64,000 bases of DNA, taken from Bradyrhizobium sp. JYMT SZCCT0180. GTDB lineage: Bacteria > Pseudomonadota > Alphaproteobacteria > Rhizobiales > Xanthobacteraceae. The notes beneath the pieces were generated by a model. The model saw only the letters and a program-made list of their open reading frames with translations. It did not search any database and was not told the DNA's origin. Shown piece after piece: positions 8,397 through 17,563 of this stretch. A program made the translations under genes and the position numbers. The stretch is taken from contig NZ_JAFCLZ010000002.1 of NCBI RefSeq assembly GCF_018130165.1, positions 310,001 through 374,000 of the forward strand, read 5' to 3'. How positions within the stretch are numbered: the first letter of the stretch is position 1; every line of letters starts with the position of its first letter.

Positions 8397-8411
8397 GTAT
8401 CCAATGGATGC
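8397..8411. promoter_or_regulatory. Palindromic operator O2 overlapping the crotonase promoter
   Basis: GTATCCA-A-TGGATGC, one mismatch from the upstream site. It sits 22 bp before the GTG start and just before the ribosome site AGGGAGG (8421-8427). A TTGCAC element at 8372-8377 with a -10-like sequence around 8393-8400 would place this operator over the transcription start, a typical repressor position. Confidence 0.6.
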
Positions 8412-8432
8412 TTATAGAACAGGGAGGCTAAC

Positions 8433-9158
8433 GTGCCTGATCTTGCGACCTATTCCCGCACCGGCTTCGTCGGCACCATCGTGATGGACGATGGCAAGGC
8501 CAATGTGATGTCGCTGGCGATGCTGAACGCGCTGCATGCGGCATTCGACCAGGCGGAAAAAGACAAAACCGTCGTGATCCTGAAGGCACGCGGGAGGCAC
8601 TTTTCCGGCGGTTTCGACCTCAATGTCTTCGCCAAAGGCAGCGCCGAGGATCAGTACCTGATGCTGAAAGCGGGCGCCGAACTGGCGCTGCGCATCCTGT
8701 CGTTTCCGACGCCGGTGGTCGCGGCCTGCCAGGGCAACGCCTATCCGATGGGGGCGTTCCTGATCATGTCCAGCGACCACCGTCTCGCCGCCGAGGGCAA
8801 TTACCTGATCGGGATGAACGAAGTTGCGATCGGGCTCACGGTGCCGCGGTTTGCCATCGAGATCGCCCGGCAGCGGCTGACGCCGGCCTATTTCAGCCGG
8901 GTGGTGATGACGGCCGAAATGTTCGGTCCGGCGGAAGCCGTCACCGCCGGCTTCTTCGATCGCGTGGTGGCGGCTGACGCCCTCGAGCGCAGCGCGGAGG
9001 AGGTCGCCGGGAAGCTGAGCACGCTCGACATGGCGGCGCATGCCGCCACCAAGGCGCGGGCACGCGGCGCTGTGATCAAGATGATCCGCGGCATGATCGA
9101 CGAGGACATCACCCCGCAATATGGCGAGGATCGCGTCCGGAGCCGCGCTTCGGCCTAG
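8433..9158 (+). CDS. Crotonase-family enoyl-CoA hydratase/isomerase
   Basis: A cytoplasmic crotonase-fold enzyme of 241 residues starting at GTG. Oxyanion-hole segments are visible in RHFSGGFDLNVF and in YPMGAFLIMSSDHR. Compared with enoyl-CoA hydratases, the first catalytic glutamate position (the G-x-E-L-A segment) appears to be Phe here, while the second is kept in GMNEVAIGL. One-glutamate crotonases often act as double-bond isomerases, so an isomerase-like or other acyl-CoA reaction is more likely than classical hydration (inference). It is preceded by two palindromic operators and followed by a TetR regulator. Confidence 0.85.
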   Translation: MPDLATYSRTGFVGTIVMDDGKANVMSLAMLNALHAAFDQAEKDKTVVILKARGRHFSGGFDLNVFAKGSAEDQYLMLKAGAELALRILSFPTPVVAACQGNAYPMGAFLIMSSDHRLAAEGNYLIGMNEVAIGLTVPRFAIEIARQRLTPAYFSRVVMTAEMFGPAEAVTAGFFDRVVAADALERSAEEVAGKLSTLDMAAHAATKARARGAVIKMIRGMIDEDITPQYGEDRVRSRASA

Positions 9159-9217
9159 GCTTGGGAAATCGCGCCTGCGACGGTGGCGCTGCGGCCGGTG
9201 CCTTTGTATGAAGGGGC

Positions 9218-9775
9218 ATGACCGCATCGCCGCGCCGGACGACCTATCGCCACGGCAATCTGAAATCAGCCGCGCTGAAGGCCGCCACCCGTCTGGTGGC
9301 CAAGGCCGGCCACGAGCAATTGAGTTTGCGCGAGGTGGCTGATGCCGTCGGCGTCGCGCATCGCTCGCTGTACAATCATTTCAGGGACCGCGAAGCGCTG
9401 CTCGATGCGGTCGCCACCGGCGCTTATAACCGGCTAGCCGCGATCCTGGTCAAAGCGACCACGCCGGAGGATTACACCGCGAAATATGTTCGCTTCGCGC
9501 TCGCCAACCGCGCGCTCTATGCGCTGATGACCAGCCGCCCGCACGCGGCGATGAAGCACAATCCGCCGCTGCAGAGCGCCGTCCACGGTGTCATCACCCA
9601 GGCGATGCGGATCTTCTGTCAGGATATCCTTGCGCCTGCCGCGCGGCGCCGGGCCGTGATGAAGGTCTACATCACGCTCTATGGCGGCATCTCGCTCTAT
9701 GCGACCGGTATTCTCGACCAGCCCAGCGAAAAGGCGCTGATCGCGGAACTTTCGGCGATGATATCAGGGAAATGA
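9218..9775 (+). CDS. TetR/AcrR family transcriptional regulator
   Basis: A 185-residue one-component repressor. The N-terminal helix-turn-helix reads LSLREVADAVGVAHRSLYNHFRDREALL (about residues 33-60), with the Tyr-x-His-Phe signature of TetR proteins, and a helical ligand-binding domain follows. It lies 59 bp downstream of the crotonase gene in the same direction, so it is a candidate for the protein that binds the two operators upstream of that gene, though co-directional placement does not prove it. The ligand is unknown, plausibly an acyl-CoA or aromatic compound. Confidence 0.88.
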   Translation: MTASPRRTTYRHGNLKSAALKAATRLVAKAGHEQLSLREVADAVGVAHRSLYNHFRDREALLDAVATGAYNRLAAILVKATTPEDYTAKYVRFALANRALYALMTSRPHAAMKHNPPLQSAVHGVITQAMRIFCQDILAPAARRRAVMKVYITLYGGISLYATGILDQPSEKALIAELSAMISGK

Positions 9776-9858
9776 ACGCGGGGATGTGAACGCCGGCCCG
9801 CTTGAACCCGACCAAGGCGCGGACCAACTTGATTGGATCGCCATTGAAGGATCGCCGC

Positions 9859-10461
9859 ATGCTCCGGCGCGTCATCATCTGCCTGATCGTTGCGGTTGCC
9901 GGTATCGGCGCCGCCGACGCCCAGTCGCGGCGTCAGATCGACGCCACGCCGTTTTCGCACGCGCCCTGCAGCGTGCTCGACGGCCAGCCTTGCACGCCGT
10001 CATTCTGCAGCGTGTTCAACGATGGCCCCTGCATTCCCGAGATCGATTATCCCTACGGCCAGAACCTGCAACTGACGATCGAAAGCGTACCGCCAAAGGA
10101 CCAGGCGGCGAAATACCAGAAGCCGGACCACGACCTCGACAGCATCGGCGACCTGTTTGCGGCGCTGCGATCCTGCTGGACCCCCCCGCCGGCCGATAGC
10201 GCGCGCGAGGGCATGCAGATGTCGGTGCGCTTCAGCTTCAAGCGCTCCGGCGAGATCATTGCCGCGCCCCAGCTGACCTTCTCCACCGCCGGTGTCCCGG
10301 CGGATACGCGCTCCACCTATCTGAAGGCGATCAATGCCTCGCTCGAGGCCTGCAAACCGCTGAAATTCACCGATGGGCTCGGTGGCGCGCTGGCGGGGCG
10401 GCCGATCGCGATCCGCTATGTCGACAACCGCGATCTGAAGAAGCAGGCGGAGAAGCCGTGA
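9859..10461 (+). CDS. Exported protein of unknown function with a cysteine-pair repeat
   Basis: A predicted periplasmic protein of 200 residues with a signal peptide (MLRRVIICLIVAVAGIGAADA). After it come two copies of a Cys-Ser-Val-x4-Pro-Cys motif, CSVLDGQPC and CSVFNDGPC, suggesting two disulfide loops. The C-terminal 110 residues (from LFAALRSCWTPP) resemble the short fold used by TonB-C/energy-transducer-like domains, with MSVRFSFKRSGEI and a final AIRYVDNR strand; this is a weak resemblance. The ATG at 9859 is chosen because the signal peptide starts there; in-frame TTG codons lie upstream. Confidence 0.7.
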   Translation: MLRRVIICLIVAVAGIGAADAQSRRQIDATPFSHAPCSVLDGQPCTPSFCSVFNDGPCIPEIDYPYGQNLQLTIESVPPKDQAAKYQKPDHDLDSIGDLFAALRSCWTPPPADSAREGMQMSVRFSFKRSGEIIAAPQLTFSTAGVPADTRSTYLKAINASLEACKPLKFTDGLGGALAGRPIAIRYVDNRDLKKQAEKP

Positions 10462-10546
10462 GGCGGATGGCGGCGGAGCGCATTGCGCTCCAAGCCCCAT
10501 CAATGATAGGCGAGGGTAACGAAGGGGCGCGGGGAGAGGGGACATC

Positions 10547-11131
10547 ATGGGACTGCTGGTGATGATCCTGGGGCTGGTCCTGTTTCTCGGCGTCCACACG
10601 CTGACCACGCAGCGCGAATTGCGCGCACGGTTCATCGGCTCGATGGGCGAGGGCGGGTACAAGATCGGCTATACGCTGGCCTCGGTCGCGGGTCTGGCTC
10701 TGATCATTTGGGGCTTTGGCAGTTATCGCGCTACGGGCTGGATCAACGTCTGGAACCCGCCGACGGCGTTCAAGCACATCACCGTGGCCCTGATGCTGCC
10801 CGCGATCATTCTGGTGGTCGCGTCCTACATCCGCGGCCGGATCTACACGACGCTGAAGCATCCGATGCTGACCGGCGTCAAGCTGTGGGCGGCCGCGCAT
10901 CTGCTCGCCAATGGCGATCTCGGCTCGATCATTCTGTTCGGCTCGTTCCTGGCGTGGGCGGTGTTCGACCGCATCTCGCTGAAACGCCGCACCGACGCCG
11001 GCGGGCCGCCGATACCGGTCGGCGGTCCCGGCAACGACCTGATCGCAATCGCGGTCGGGGTCATCGCCTATCTGGCGCTGGCATTTGCCTTCCATCCGGT
11101 CGTGATCGGCGTCCCCGTGGTCGGAGTCTAG
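10547..11131 (+). CDS. NnrU family membrane protein
   Basis: A multi-spanning inner-membrane protein of 194 residues with five or six hydrophobic segments. It fits the NnrU family: N-terminal [10 protein letters not shown], the [23 protein letters not shown] block (about residues 102-124) and a C-terminal [11 protein letters not shown]. In Rhodobacter, nnrU is needed for expression or activity of nitrite and nitric oxide reductases; related proteins look like membrane methyltransferase or isomerase folds, but no biochemical role is established. It is not beside denitrification genes here; it lies 1 bp upstream of panB. Confidence 0.85.
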   Translation: MGLLVMILGLVLFLGVHTLTTQRELRARFIGSMGEGGYKIGYTLASVAGLALIIWGFGSYRATGWINVWNPPTAFKHITVALMLPAIILVVASYIRGRIYTTLKHPMLTGVKLWAAAHLLANGDLGSIILFGSFLAWAVFDRISLKRRTDAGGPPIPVGGPGNDLIAIAVGVIAYLALAFAFHPVVIGVPVVGV

Positions 11132-11132
11132 C

Positions 11133-11957
11133 ATGTCAGTCCAGTCGGCCATCAGGCGCAAGACCGCGCCGGACATTCGCGCGCGCAAGAACGGCGATCC
11201 GATCGTGATGCTGACGTCCTATCACGCGCATACGGCGGCATTGGTCGACCGCTATTGCGACGTTATTCTGGTCGGCGATTCCCTCGGCAACGTCATGCAC
11301 GGGTTCGAGACCACGGTGCCGGTGACGCTCGATATGATGATCCTGCAGGGGCGTGCGGTGATGCGCGGCTCGCAACACGCGCTGGTCGTGGTCGACATGC
11401 CCTTCGGCTCGTATGAGGCCTCGAAAGAGCAGGCGTTCCATGCCGCGGTACGGATATTGAAGGAGACCCATTGCGGCGCCGTCAAGCTCGAAGGCGGCGT
11501 GCGGATGGCGGAGACGGTGGCATTTCTCAGCGAGCGCGGTATTCCCGTGATGGGCCATATCGGCCTGACGCCGCAATCGATCAACACGCTCGGCTCGTTT
11601 CGCGCGCAGGGCCGCGAGGAGGGCAGCTGGGAGCCGATCGAGAACGACGCCAAGGCCATTGCCGAGGCGGGTGCCTTCTCGGTCGTGATCGAGGCGGTCG
11701 CCGAACCGCTGGCCCGCAAGATCACCGAAAGCATCGCCATTCCCACCATCGGCATCGGCGCCAGTGCCGCCTGCGACGGCCAGGTGCTGGTGCTGGAGGA
11801 CATGCTCGGCCTGTCGCCACGGACGCCGAAATTCGTGCGCCGCTATGGTAATCTCGGGCCCGCGATCGAGGCCGCCATTGAAGGCTACGCTGCGGACGTC
11901 CGTTCCCGCGCGTTTCCCGGCCCCGAACACGTCTACGACATGAAGGCAAAGAACTGA
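11133..11957 (+). CDS. panB: 3-methyl-2-oxobutanoate hydroxymethyltransferase
   Basis: Ketopantoate synthase, 274 residues, the first committed step of pantothenate and hence CoA synthesis. It transfers the hydroxymethyl group from methylenetetrahydrofolate to 2-oxoisovalerate. Hallmarks are [14 protein letters not shown] near the N-terminus, [11 protein letters not shown] with a magnesium-binding Asp, the substrate-loop [10 protein letters not shown], and [16 protein letters not shown]. It starts one base after the nnrU-like gene and ends 10 bp before an acyl-CoA ligase. No panC is nearby. Confidence 0.95.
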   Translation: MSVQSAIRRKTAPDIRARKNGDPIVMLTSYHAHTAALVDRYCDVILVGDSLGNVMHGFETTVPVTLDMMILQGRAVMRGSQHALVVVDMPFGSYEASKEQAFHAAVRILKETHCGAVKLEGGVRMAETVAFLSERGIPVMGHIGLTPQSINTLGSFRAQGREEGSWEPIENDAKAIAEAGAFSVVIEAVAEPLARKITESIAIPTIGIGASAACDGQVLVLEDMLGLSPRTPKFVRRYGNLGPAIEAAIEGYAADVRSRAFPGPEHVYDMKAKN

Positions 11958-11967
11958 CGAGGCCAAA

Positions 11968-13560
11968 ATGGACTGGTCGCAACATCCTATTCCGGCGATG
12001 CGGCTCGAGACGCGCTTCGGCGATCGCGTGGTGCCGGCGTTTAGTGAGCGGCCGGGCTCCGTCTGGGCGATGATTGCCGAGGCTGCAGAGCGAAATCCGG
12101 ATGGCGAGGCATTGATCTGCGGTGATCGCCGGATGAGTTGGCGCGACGTCGCCTCCCAATCGGCACGGATTGCGACCGGGTTTCAGCGGCTCGGATTGGA
12201 GCGCGGCGATCGAATCGCCGTGCTGCTCGGCAATCGCGTTGAGTTCGTGCTGACGATGTTCGCCGCCGCTCATGCCGGCCTGGTGACGGTGCTGCTCTCG
12301 ACCCGCCAGCAAAAGCCGGAGATCGCCTATGTGCTGACCGATTCAGGCGCAAAGCTGCTGGTCCACGAAGCGACACTGGCCGAGCGCCTGCCGGATGCGC
12401 GCGATGTGCCTGACCTCCTGCATCGCGTTGCCGTCGCTGACGGCAGCGCCTCGCAGTTCTCCGGTCTGCTGGATCACGCGGCATCAGTGACGCCCGCCGA
12501 GGTCGGCGAAGAAGACACCGCGATGATCCTCTACACGTCGGGCACCACGGGCAAGCCAAAGGGCGCAATGCTGGCGCATTGCAACATCATCCATTCGTCG
12601 ATGGTGTTCGTGTCGTGCCTGCAGTTGACCGCGTCGGACCGCTCGATCGCCGCGGTGCCGCTCGGGCACGTCACCGGCGTGGTCGCCAATATAACGACCA
12701 TGGCTCGCTGCGCGGGCGCGCTGATCGTGATGCCGGAGTTCAAGGCCGCGGAATATCTGAAGCTGGCGGCACGAGAACGCGTCACCTACACCGTGATGGT
12801 GCCGGCGATGTACAATCTCTGCCTGCTGCAACCGGATTTCGACAGCTACGATCTGTCGAGCTGGCGGATCGGCGGCTTTGGCGGAGCGCCGATGCCGATT
12901 GCGACGATCGAACGGCTGGCCGCCAGGATTCCGGGCCTGAAGCTGGCAAATTGCTACGGCGCCACCGAGACGACGTCGCCGTCGACCATGATGCCCGGCG
13001 AATTGACCGCGCGGTACATCGACAGCGTCGGATTGCCTTGTCCCGGCGCGCAGATCATCGTCGTCGATCCCGACGGCCACGAACTGCCGCGCGGCGAGAT
13101 CGGTGAAATCTGGATCCACGGCGGCTCGGTCATCAAGGGCTACTGGAACAATCCAAAGGCAACGGCTGAAAGTTTTACCGCCGGCTTCTGGCATTCCGGC
13201 GATCTCGGCTCGATCGATGAGGCAAACTTCGTGCGCGTGTTCGATCGCCAGAAGGACATGATCAACCGCGGCGGCCTGAAGATCTATTCCGCCGAGGTCG
13301 AGTCTGTCCTGTCAGGCCACCCCGACGTGCTCGAAAGCGCGATCATCGCCAAACCGTGCCCGGTGCTCGGCGAGCGCGTCCACGCCGTGGTCGTGGTCAA
13401 AGGCGGGGCAAGCGTTGAGACCTTGCGTGCGTGGTGTGCCGAGCGGCTTTCGGATTACAAGGTGCCGGAAACCATCGACCTGACCGCCGATCCGCTGCCG
13501 CGCAACGCCAACGGCAAGGTACTCAAACGCCAGTTGCGCGAACTGCGCGAGGCGATTTAG
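11968..13560 (+). CDS. Acyl-CoA synthetase (AMP-forming), class I adenylate-forming enzyme
   Basis: A 530-residue acid-CoA ligase. The adenylation core has A3 ILYTSGTTGKPKGAML (about residues 186-201), A5 NCYGATETTSPS, A7 HSGDLG, A8 FDRQKDMINRGGLK and A10 PRNANGKVLK, whose last lysine activates the carboxylate. It should convert a medium-chain, aromatic or other carboxylic acid to its acyl-CoA; the substrate is not readable. Its TAG stop is contributed by the edge of a dispersed repeat that begins there. Confidence 0.9.
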   Translation: MDWSQHPIPAMRLETRFGDRVVPAFSERPGSVWAMIAEAAERNPDGEALICGDRRMSWRDVASQSARIATGFQRLGLERGDRIAVLLGNRVEFVLTMFAAAHAGLVTVLLSTRQQKPEIAYVLTDSGAKLLVHEATLAERLPDARDVPDLLHRVAVADGSASQFSGLLDHAASVTPAEVGEEDTAMILYTSGTTGKPKGAMLAHCNIIHSSMVFVSCLQLTASDRSIAAVPLGHVTGVVANITTMARCAGALIVMPEFKAAEYLKLAARERVTYTVMVPAMYNLCLLQPDFDSYDLSSWRIGGFGGAPMPIATIERLAARIPGLKLANCYGATETTSPSTMMPGELTARYIDSVGLPCPGAQIIVVDPDGHELPRGEIGEIWIHGGSVIKGYWNNPKATAESFTAGFWHSGDLGSIDEANFVRVFDRQKDMINRGGLKIYSAEVESVLSGHPDVLESAIIAKPCPVLGERVHAVVVVKGGASVETLRAWCAERLSDYKVPETIDLTADPLPRNANGKVLKRQLRELREAI

Positions 13561-13640
13561 AGCGTTTTCGTGCGACGCAGCCGTCGCACTTGATCCGGGG
13601 GGGCCGGTTCGCGTAACGCGCCAAACAGAAATCTAGAGCT
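13558..13640. repeat. Dispersed intergenic repeat, copy A (agagcgttttc family)
   Basis: About 80 bp with the family landmarks AGAGCGTTTTCG, ACTTGATCCGGG, CCGGTTCGCGT, a degenerate cgcgtcaaa block and a closing ATCTAGAGC. Related copies occur at 15999-16120, 34884-34990 and, inverted, at 46308-46416. The TAG trinucleotides at its two edges form the stop codons of both convergent neighbouring genes. Confidence 0.75.
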
Positions 13641-14496
13641 TCGGCGCGCTGCCTTTTGGCATCGCATTGCGTTCGCTTTGTTCTGCGGCAAGCGCATCAT
13701 TGTCGATCGTCGCCGCGCTGATCACGCGTTTGACGTCCAAAAGCGAGAACTGCGCGATTCCGACCCGGTCGGGCGCCGTGCCCGGTATAAGCTGCACGCT
13801 CAGCACGCCGTCGCAATTGGCGCCCTTGGCTTCGCTGAGCATCGCGGCCAGCGCTTTCTCCTTTGCCTGCGCACGCTTGACGACAGCCACGCAGCTGCCG
13901 CGGATGGTTTCGCCGTTGAGCTTGAGCGCGGCCTTGGGATCGAGCGGCTTGCCGATGGCCTCGACCGCGGCTGCTTCCTTGTATTTCGTGCCGACCGATA
14001 CGATCGAGCCGGCGCGATAGATGTAATAGAGGTGCTGATCGCCGACGATGGTGGGCGCGCCGTATTTGCCCATCACCTCCCTGACCATGTCGGCCTTCGC
14101 CGGCTGCTGGTCCTTCGCAAAGGTGAGGTTGCGGGCGAGGAAATAAATGCGATTTCCGCTCGCCGGCGACGAGAAGCTGCTCGACAGCACCTCACCGTTC
14201 TGGCTGGCCCCGGGGGCAAGGCTGAAAGTCAGTGCCGAGGTGAAGCTGATCGCGGTGCTGCCGAATTTTTGCTGCTGGACGTCGGTCGTGGTGTTGGGGC
14301 GTCCCTTGAAGAACGATTCTAGCGTGGCACGCGCGGAATCAGCGGTGGAATCCGCCGAGATGCCCAAAATGTCGGGGCGCTGCTTGCCGGAAAATGCCGT
14401 CTCCGGCGTCTTCGCCTTGATGTCGTAGGCTTGGGTCGCGGCGGGCAGGGCGGCGGCCCCGATGGCAAGCGTGACGACCAGGGCGCGGCAAACCAT
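13633..14496 (-). CDS. Exported protein of unknown function
   Basis: A predicted periplasmic protein of 287 residues. It has a signal peptide (MVCRALVVTLAIGAAALPAA, cut near TQA-Y). The mature part starts like other rhizobial proteins that compare numeric keys of sequence pairs: DILGISADSTADSARATLE near residue 42. There are only a few cysteines, including CVAVVKRAQ and NCDGVLSV late in the chain. No catalytic motif is recognised. It is convergent with the acyl-CoA ligase; a repeat separates and terminates both. Confidence 0.65.
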   Translation of the reverse strand: MVCRALVVTLAIGAAALPAATQAYDIKAKTPETAFSGKQRPDILGISADSTADSARATLESFFKGRPNTTTDVQQQKFGSTAISFTSALTFSLAPGASQNGEVLSSSFSSPASGNRIYFLARNLTFAKDQQPAKADMVREVMGKYGAPTIVGDQHLYYIYRAGSIVSVGTKYKEAAAVEAIGKPLDPKAALKLNGETIRGSCVAVVKRAQAKEKALAAMLSEAKGANCDGVLSVQLIPGTAPDRVGIAQFSLLDVKRVISAATIDNDALAAEQSERNAMPKGSAPKL

Positions 14497-14754
14497 GAAG
14501 CACCTGCAAAATCAGACGAATAACCGACGAAAATCGAACGGATTACGCCAAGCTTTGAACCGCGAAGTCAATATTCCCGGACGCTCGCGGCGTGGGACAA
14601 CTCGCTTCTGGCTGCCCTCCAGCGTTAACGCTTTGATCCGCCTCGCTTTGCCTTGCCACCGCCATATCGTTAGGGTATCGCCGCCGCCATGCGGGGATCG
14701 GGCGCAGGGCGCCGCCGCGCGTCCAGCGGCTCATCGGGGATGGGATAGCCTTAA

Positions 14755-15408
14755 GTGTCTGAATTATTTAATGAAGTCGACGAAGAGGTCCGTCGCGATC
14801 AGCTCAAGAAGCTGTGGGACCGATATTCTCTCTATATCATTGCAGGAGCGCTGCTGATCATCGCCTCCGTGGGTGGCTGGCGTGGCTACCAATATCTGGA
14901 AGCCAAGAAGGCGGTTGAGGCCGGTGCGGCCTTCGACAAGGCGGCGGAGCTATCGGAAGCCAACAAGCACGCAGAGGCCGAGGCGGCGTTTGCCGAGCTG
15001 GCGGCGAAGGCGCCGGCGGGATACCGCGTGCTGGCGCGCCTGCGTACGGCCGCGGAGGTCGCAAGCCGCGACCAGCAGGCTGCTGCCAAGATGTTCGACG
15101 AGATTGCCGCCGACCGCAGCGTCGGCGTGGCGGAACAGGATCTGGCCCGGATTCGCGCCGCCCAGCTGCTGTTGGAGAGCATCTCCTATCCCGACATGAA
15201 GTCTCGCCTGGAGGCGGCAGCCGGACCGACTGCAACCTTTCGCCATACTGCGCGCGAACTGCTGGCCCTGTCGGCCTGGCGCGCCAACGATGCGACAGCG
15301 ACACGGCAATGGCTGGACGTGATTGCCAATGACGGCGGCACGCCACCGAGCCTGCGCTCTCGCGCCGAAGCGCTGCAGGCGTTGCTTCCGCCTGTCGCAA
15401 AGAGCTGA
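14755..15408 (+). CDS. Membrane-anchored tetratricopeptide protein, YfgM-like
   Basis: A 217-residue protein with GTG start. A short cytoplasmic N-terminus (MSELFNEVDEEVRRDQLKKLW) leads into one transmembrane helix (about residues 27-45) and an alanine-rich helical repeat domain outside. This is the layout of YfgM, an ancillary SecYEG-associated chaperone-linked factor, and such genes commonly lie next to der in proteobacteria, as here. The usual bamB between them is missing; a proline-rich lipoprotein gene takes its place. Confidence 0.85.
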   Translation: MSELFNEVDEEVRRDQLKKLWDRYSLYIIAGALLIIASVGGWRGYQYLEAKKAVEAGAAFDKAAELSEANKHAEAEAAFAELAAKAPAGYRVLARLRTAAEVASRDQQAAAKMFDEIAADRSVGVAEQDLARIRAAQLLLESISYPDMKSRLEAAAGPTATFRHTARELLALSAWRANDATATRQWLDVIANDGGTPPSLRSRAEALQALLPPVAKS

Positions 15409-15439
15409 GCCGGCCAACGAGACAAACGAGAACCCGAGC

Positions 15440-15994
15440 ATGCGCCGCCCGCACCGTCTGATCGCAGCCACCATCCTCATCGCGTTTTCCAGCGCGCTGG
15501 CGGGCTGTAGCAGCATGGGCAATTTCGATCCGAGCGACATGCTCGACTTCCTCGACACCAAAAAGAAGCTACCCGGTGAACGCAAGCCGGTCTTCCCCGA
15601 CGGTGTGCCCGGTCTCGAGCAGGGCGTGCCGAAGGATCTCTACAAAGGCACGCGCCAGCAGCAGATCGAAGACCCGAATGCCCAGGCAGCGGTCGCACAG
15701 CCGCCGCAGGAACCGCAGTCCAGGGGATCCGCGAAATCCAGAGGCAAGCAGGCACCCGTTGCAGCGGCGCCCGCGACCGAGCCCGCCGCCGCAGACCCCG
15801 ATGCCGCACCGGTGGAAGAGGGCGGCACCAACGCAGCGCCGCCGGCGCCGAAGCCGAAGAAGATTGTGCGCAAGCGCACCACCGCTCCGCCGCCCGATCA
15901 GCCGGCTGCCCAATCGGCGGCGCCCGCGCAGTCCACCCAACAATCCGCCGCGCCGTTCCCGGCGCCGATGCCCAGCGGCAGCTTCACGCGTTAA
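15440..15994 (+). CDS. Proline/alanine-rich lipoprotein of unknown function
   Basis: A 184-residue lipoprotein with signal peptide and lipobox LAGC (Cys about residue 22). The conserved-looking part is the first half of the mature chain, including SDMLDFLDTKKKLPGERKPV and PDGVPGLEQGVPKDLY; the second half is low-complexity Ala/Pro/Lys, as in surface lipoproteins that cross the periplasm. The ATG at 15440 is chosen because an upstream in-frame ATG at 15323 lies inside the preceding gene and would put 39 residues before the signal peptide. It lies in the yfgM-der interval, where bamB is usual, but no beta-propeller is present. Confidence 0.75.
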   Translation: MRRPHRLIAATILIAFSSALAGCSSMGNFDPSDMLDFLDTKKKLPGERKPVFPDGVPGLEQGVPKDLYKGTRQQQIEDPNAQAAVAQPPQEPQSRGSAKSRGKQAPVAAAPATEPAAADPDAAPVEEGGTNAAPPAPKPKKIVRKRTTAPPPDQPAAQSAAPAQSTQQSAAPFPAPMPSGSFTR

Positions 15995-15998
15995 TTGC

Positions 15999-16120
15999 AG
16001 AGCGTTTTCGCGCGAAGTCGGCGCCGGTTCGCTCAGCAATAAGTTTACGCAGATTGCGTAGACTTATCTGCGGTAGCAAACGCGTCAAAACAAAATCAGG
16101 GCGCGGTTGCGACAGAACCG
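15999..16120. repeat. Dispersed repeat, copy B, with a 29-nt palindromic insert
   Basis: It has the family blocks AGAGCGTTTTCGCGCGAAG, CCGGTTCGC and AAACGCGTCAAAACAA. Compared with the copy at 34884, about 40 extra bases sit between the last two blocks. They contain a near-perfect hairpin at 16039-16067: 13-bp arms ATAAGTTTACGCA / TGCGTAGACTTAT around GAT, with one wobble. This looks like a small mobile palindrome nested in the repeat. Confidence 0.7.
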
Positions 16121-16177
16121 TGCTCTATCGTTTCGTTCGATTGACCCGTCCTTCAAAAGGGGCGTTTGGATTTATTT

Positions 16178-17563
16178 ATGCCCTTTACGATTGCCATCAT
16201 CGGCCGACCCAATGTCGGAAAGTCGACGCTGTTCAACCGGCTGGTCGGGCAGAAGCTCGCCCTGGTCGACGACGAACCTGGCGTCACCCGCGACCGCCGC
16301 GAGGGTAACGGGCGCCTTGGCGACCTCGAATTCACCGTGATCGATACCGCCGGGCTCGATGAAGGCGCCAGGGGCTCGCTCACGGCGCGGATGCAGGAAC
16401 AGACCGAAACCGCGATTGCGCTTGCCGACGCGCTGATGTTCGTGATCGACGCGCGGGCCGGGCTTACGCCGAACGACCGTGCCTTTGCCGATTTCGCCCG
16501 CCGCGCCAACAAGCCCGTGGTGCTGGTCGCCAACAAGAGCGAGGGCAGGCACGGCGAAGTCGGCGCGATGGAATCCTACGCGCTCGGGCTCGGCGATCCC
16601 GTGCAGATTTCCGCCGAACATGGCGAAGGCCTCAGCGATCTCTACGATTCGCTGCGGGTGCTGATGCCCGATCCCACCGAGGAGGCGGAGGAGTTCGACG
16701 ATGACGACATCATCGTATCCGACGAGGATCTCGCCAAGCGTCCGATCCGCGTCGCGATCGTCGGCCGTCCCAACGCCGGCAAATCGACGCTGATCAATCA
16801 TCTGCTCGGCGAGGATCGGCTGCTGACCAGCGCCGAGGCCGGCACCACCCGGGATTCCATTTCGGTCGAGGTGACTTGGGCTGGGCGTGACTTCCGCGTG
16901 TTTGATACCGCCGGCTTGCGGCGGCGGGCGCGGATCGATGAGAAGCTGGAGAAGCTCTCGGTGGCGGACGCGCTGCGCGCGGTGCGCTTTGCCGAAGTCG
17001 TTGTCATGATGATGGACGCACAGAACCGGTTCGAGGAACAGGATCTGCGCATCGCCGACCTGATCGAGCGCGAGGGGCGCGCGGTCGTGCTGGCCGTCAA
17101 CAAATGGGATTTGATGGAGAAGAAAGGCAGTCTCGTTTCGGGGCTGCGCACCGACGCCGATCATTTGCTGCCGCAGATCAAGGGCGCGCCGGTGGTTGCC
17201 GTGTCGGGCCTGATGGGCGAAGGCATCGATCGGCTGATGACCGCGATCCAGCAAGCCTATGCGGTCTGGAACAAGCGCGTGCCGACCGCAGCCCTCAATC
17301 GCTGGTTCGAACAGGCGGTCGACGCCAATCCGCCGCCCTCGGTGTCGGGCCGCCGGCTGAAGTTGAATTACATCACACAAGCCAAGGCGCGGCCGCCGAG
17401 TTTCATTCTGTTCTGCTCGCGGGCGGACGCGGTGCCGACCTCTTATTTGCGCTATCTCACCAACAGCATGCGTGAGGCCTTCGATCTGCCGGGCACGCCG
17501 ATCCGGATTATGCTGCGCGAGAAGGCCAATCCGTTCGCCCACAAGCGCAAACGGCCGTCGTGA
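16178..17563 (+). CDS. der: Ribosome biogenesis GTPase Der (EngA)
   Basis: A tandem-domain GTPase of 461 residues needed for 50S subunit assembly. Domain 1 has G1 [10 protein letters not shown]3 DTAG and G4 NKSE (a variant of NKxD); domain 2 has GRPNAGKST near residue 195, DTAGLRRR and NKWD. A C-terminal KH-like domain ends in [11 protein letters not shown]. The acidic linker ([20 protein letters not shown]) is typical of alphaproteobacteria. The ATG at 16178 begins directly at the first beta strand; a TTG 12 bp upstream is less likely. Four bases at the 3' end overlap the next gene. Confidence 0.95.
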   Translation: MPFTIAIIGRPNVGKSTLFNRLVGQKLALVDDEPGVTRDRREGNGRLGDLEFTVIDTAGLDEGARGSLTARMQEQTETAIALADALMFVIDARAGLTPNDRAFADFARRANKPVVLVANKSEGRHGEVGAMESYALGLGDPVQISAEHGEGLSDLYDSLRVLMPDPTEEAEEFDDDDIIVSDEDLAKRPIRVAIVGRPNAGKSTLINHLLGEDRLLTSAEAGTTRDSISVEVTWAGRDFRVFDTAGLRRRARIDEKLEKLSVADALRAVRFAEVVVMMMDAQNRFEEQDLRIADLIEREGRAVVLAVNKWDLMEKKGSLVSGLRTDADHLLPQIKGAPVVAVSGLMGEGIDRLMTAIQQAYAVWNKRVPTAALNRWFEQAVDANPPPSVSGRRLKLNYITQAKARPPSFILFCSRADAVPTSYLRYLTNSMREAFDLPGTPIRIMLREKANPFAHKRKRPS

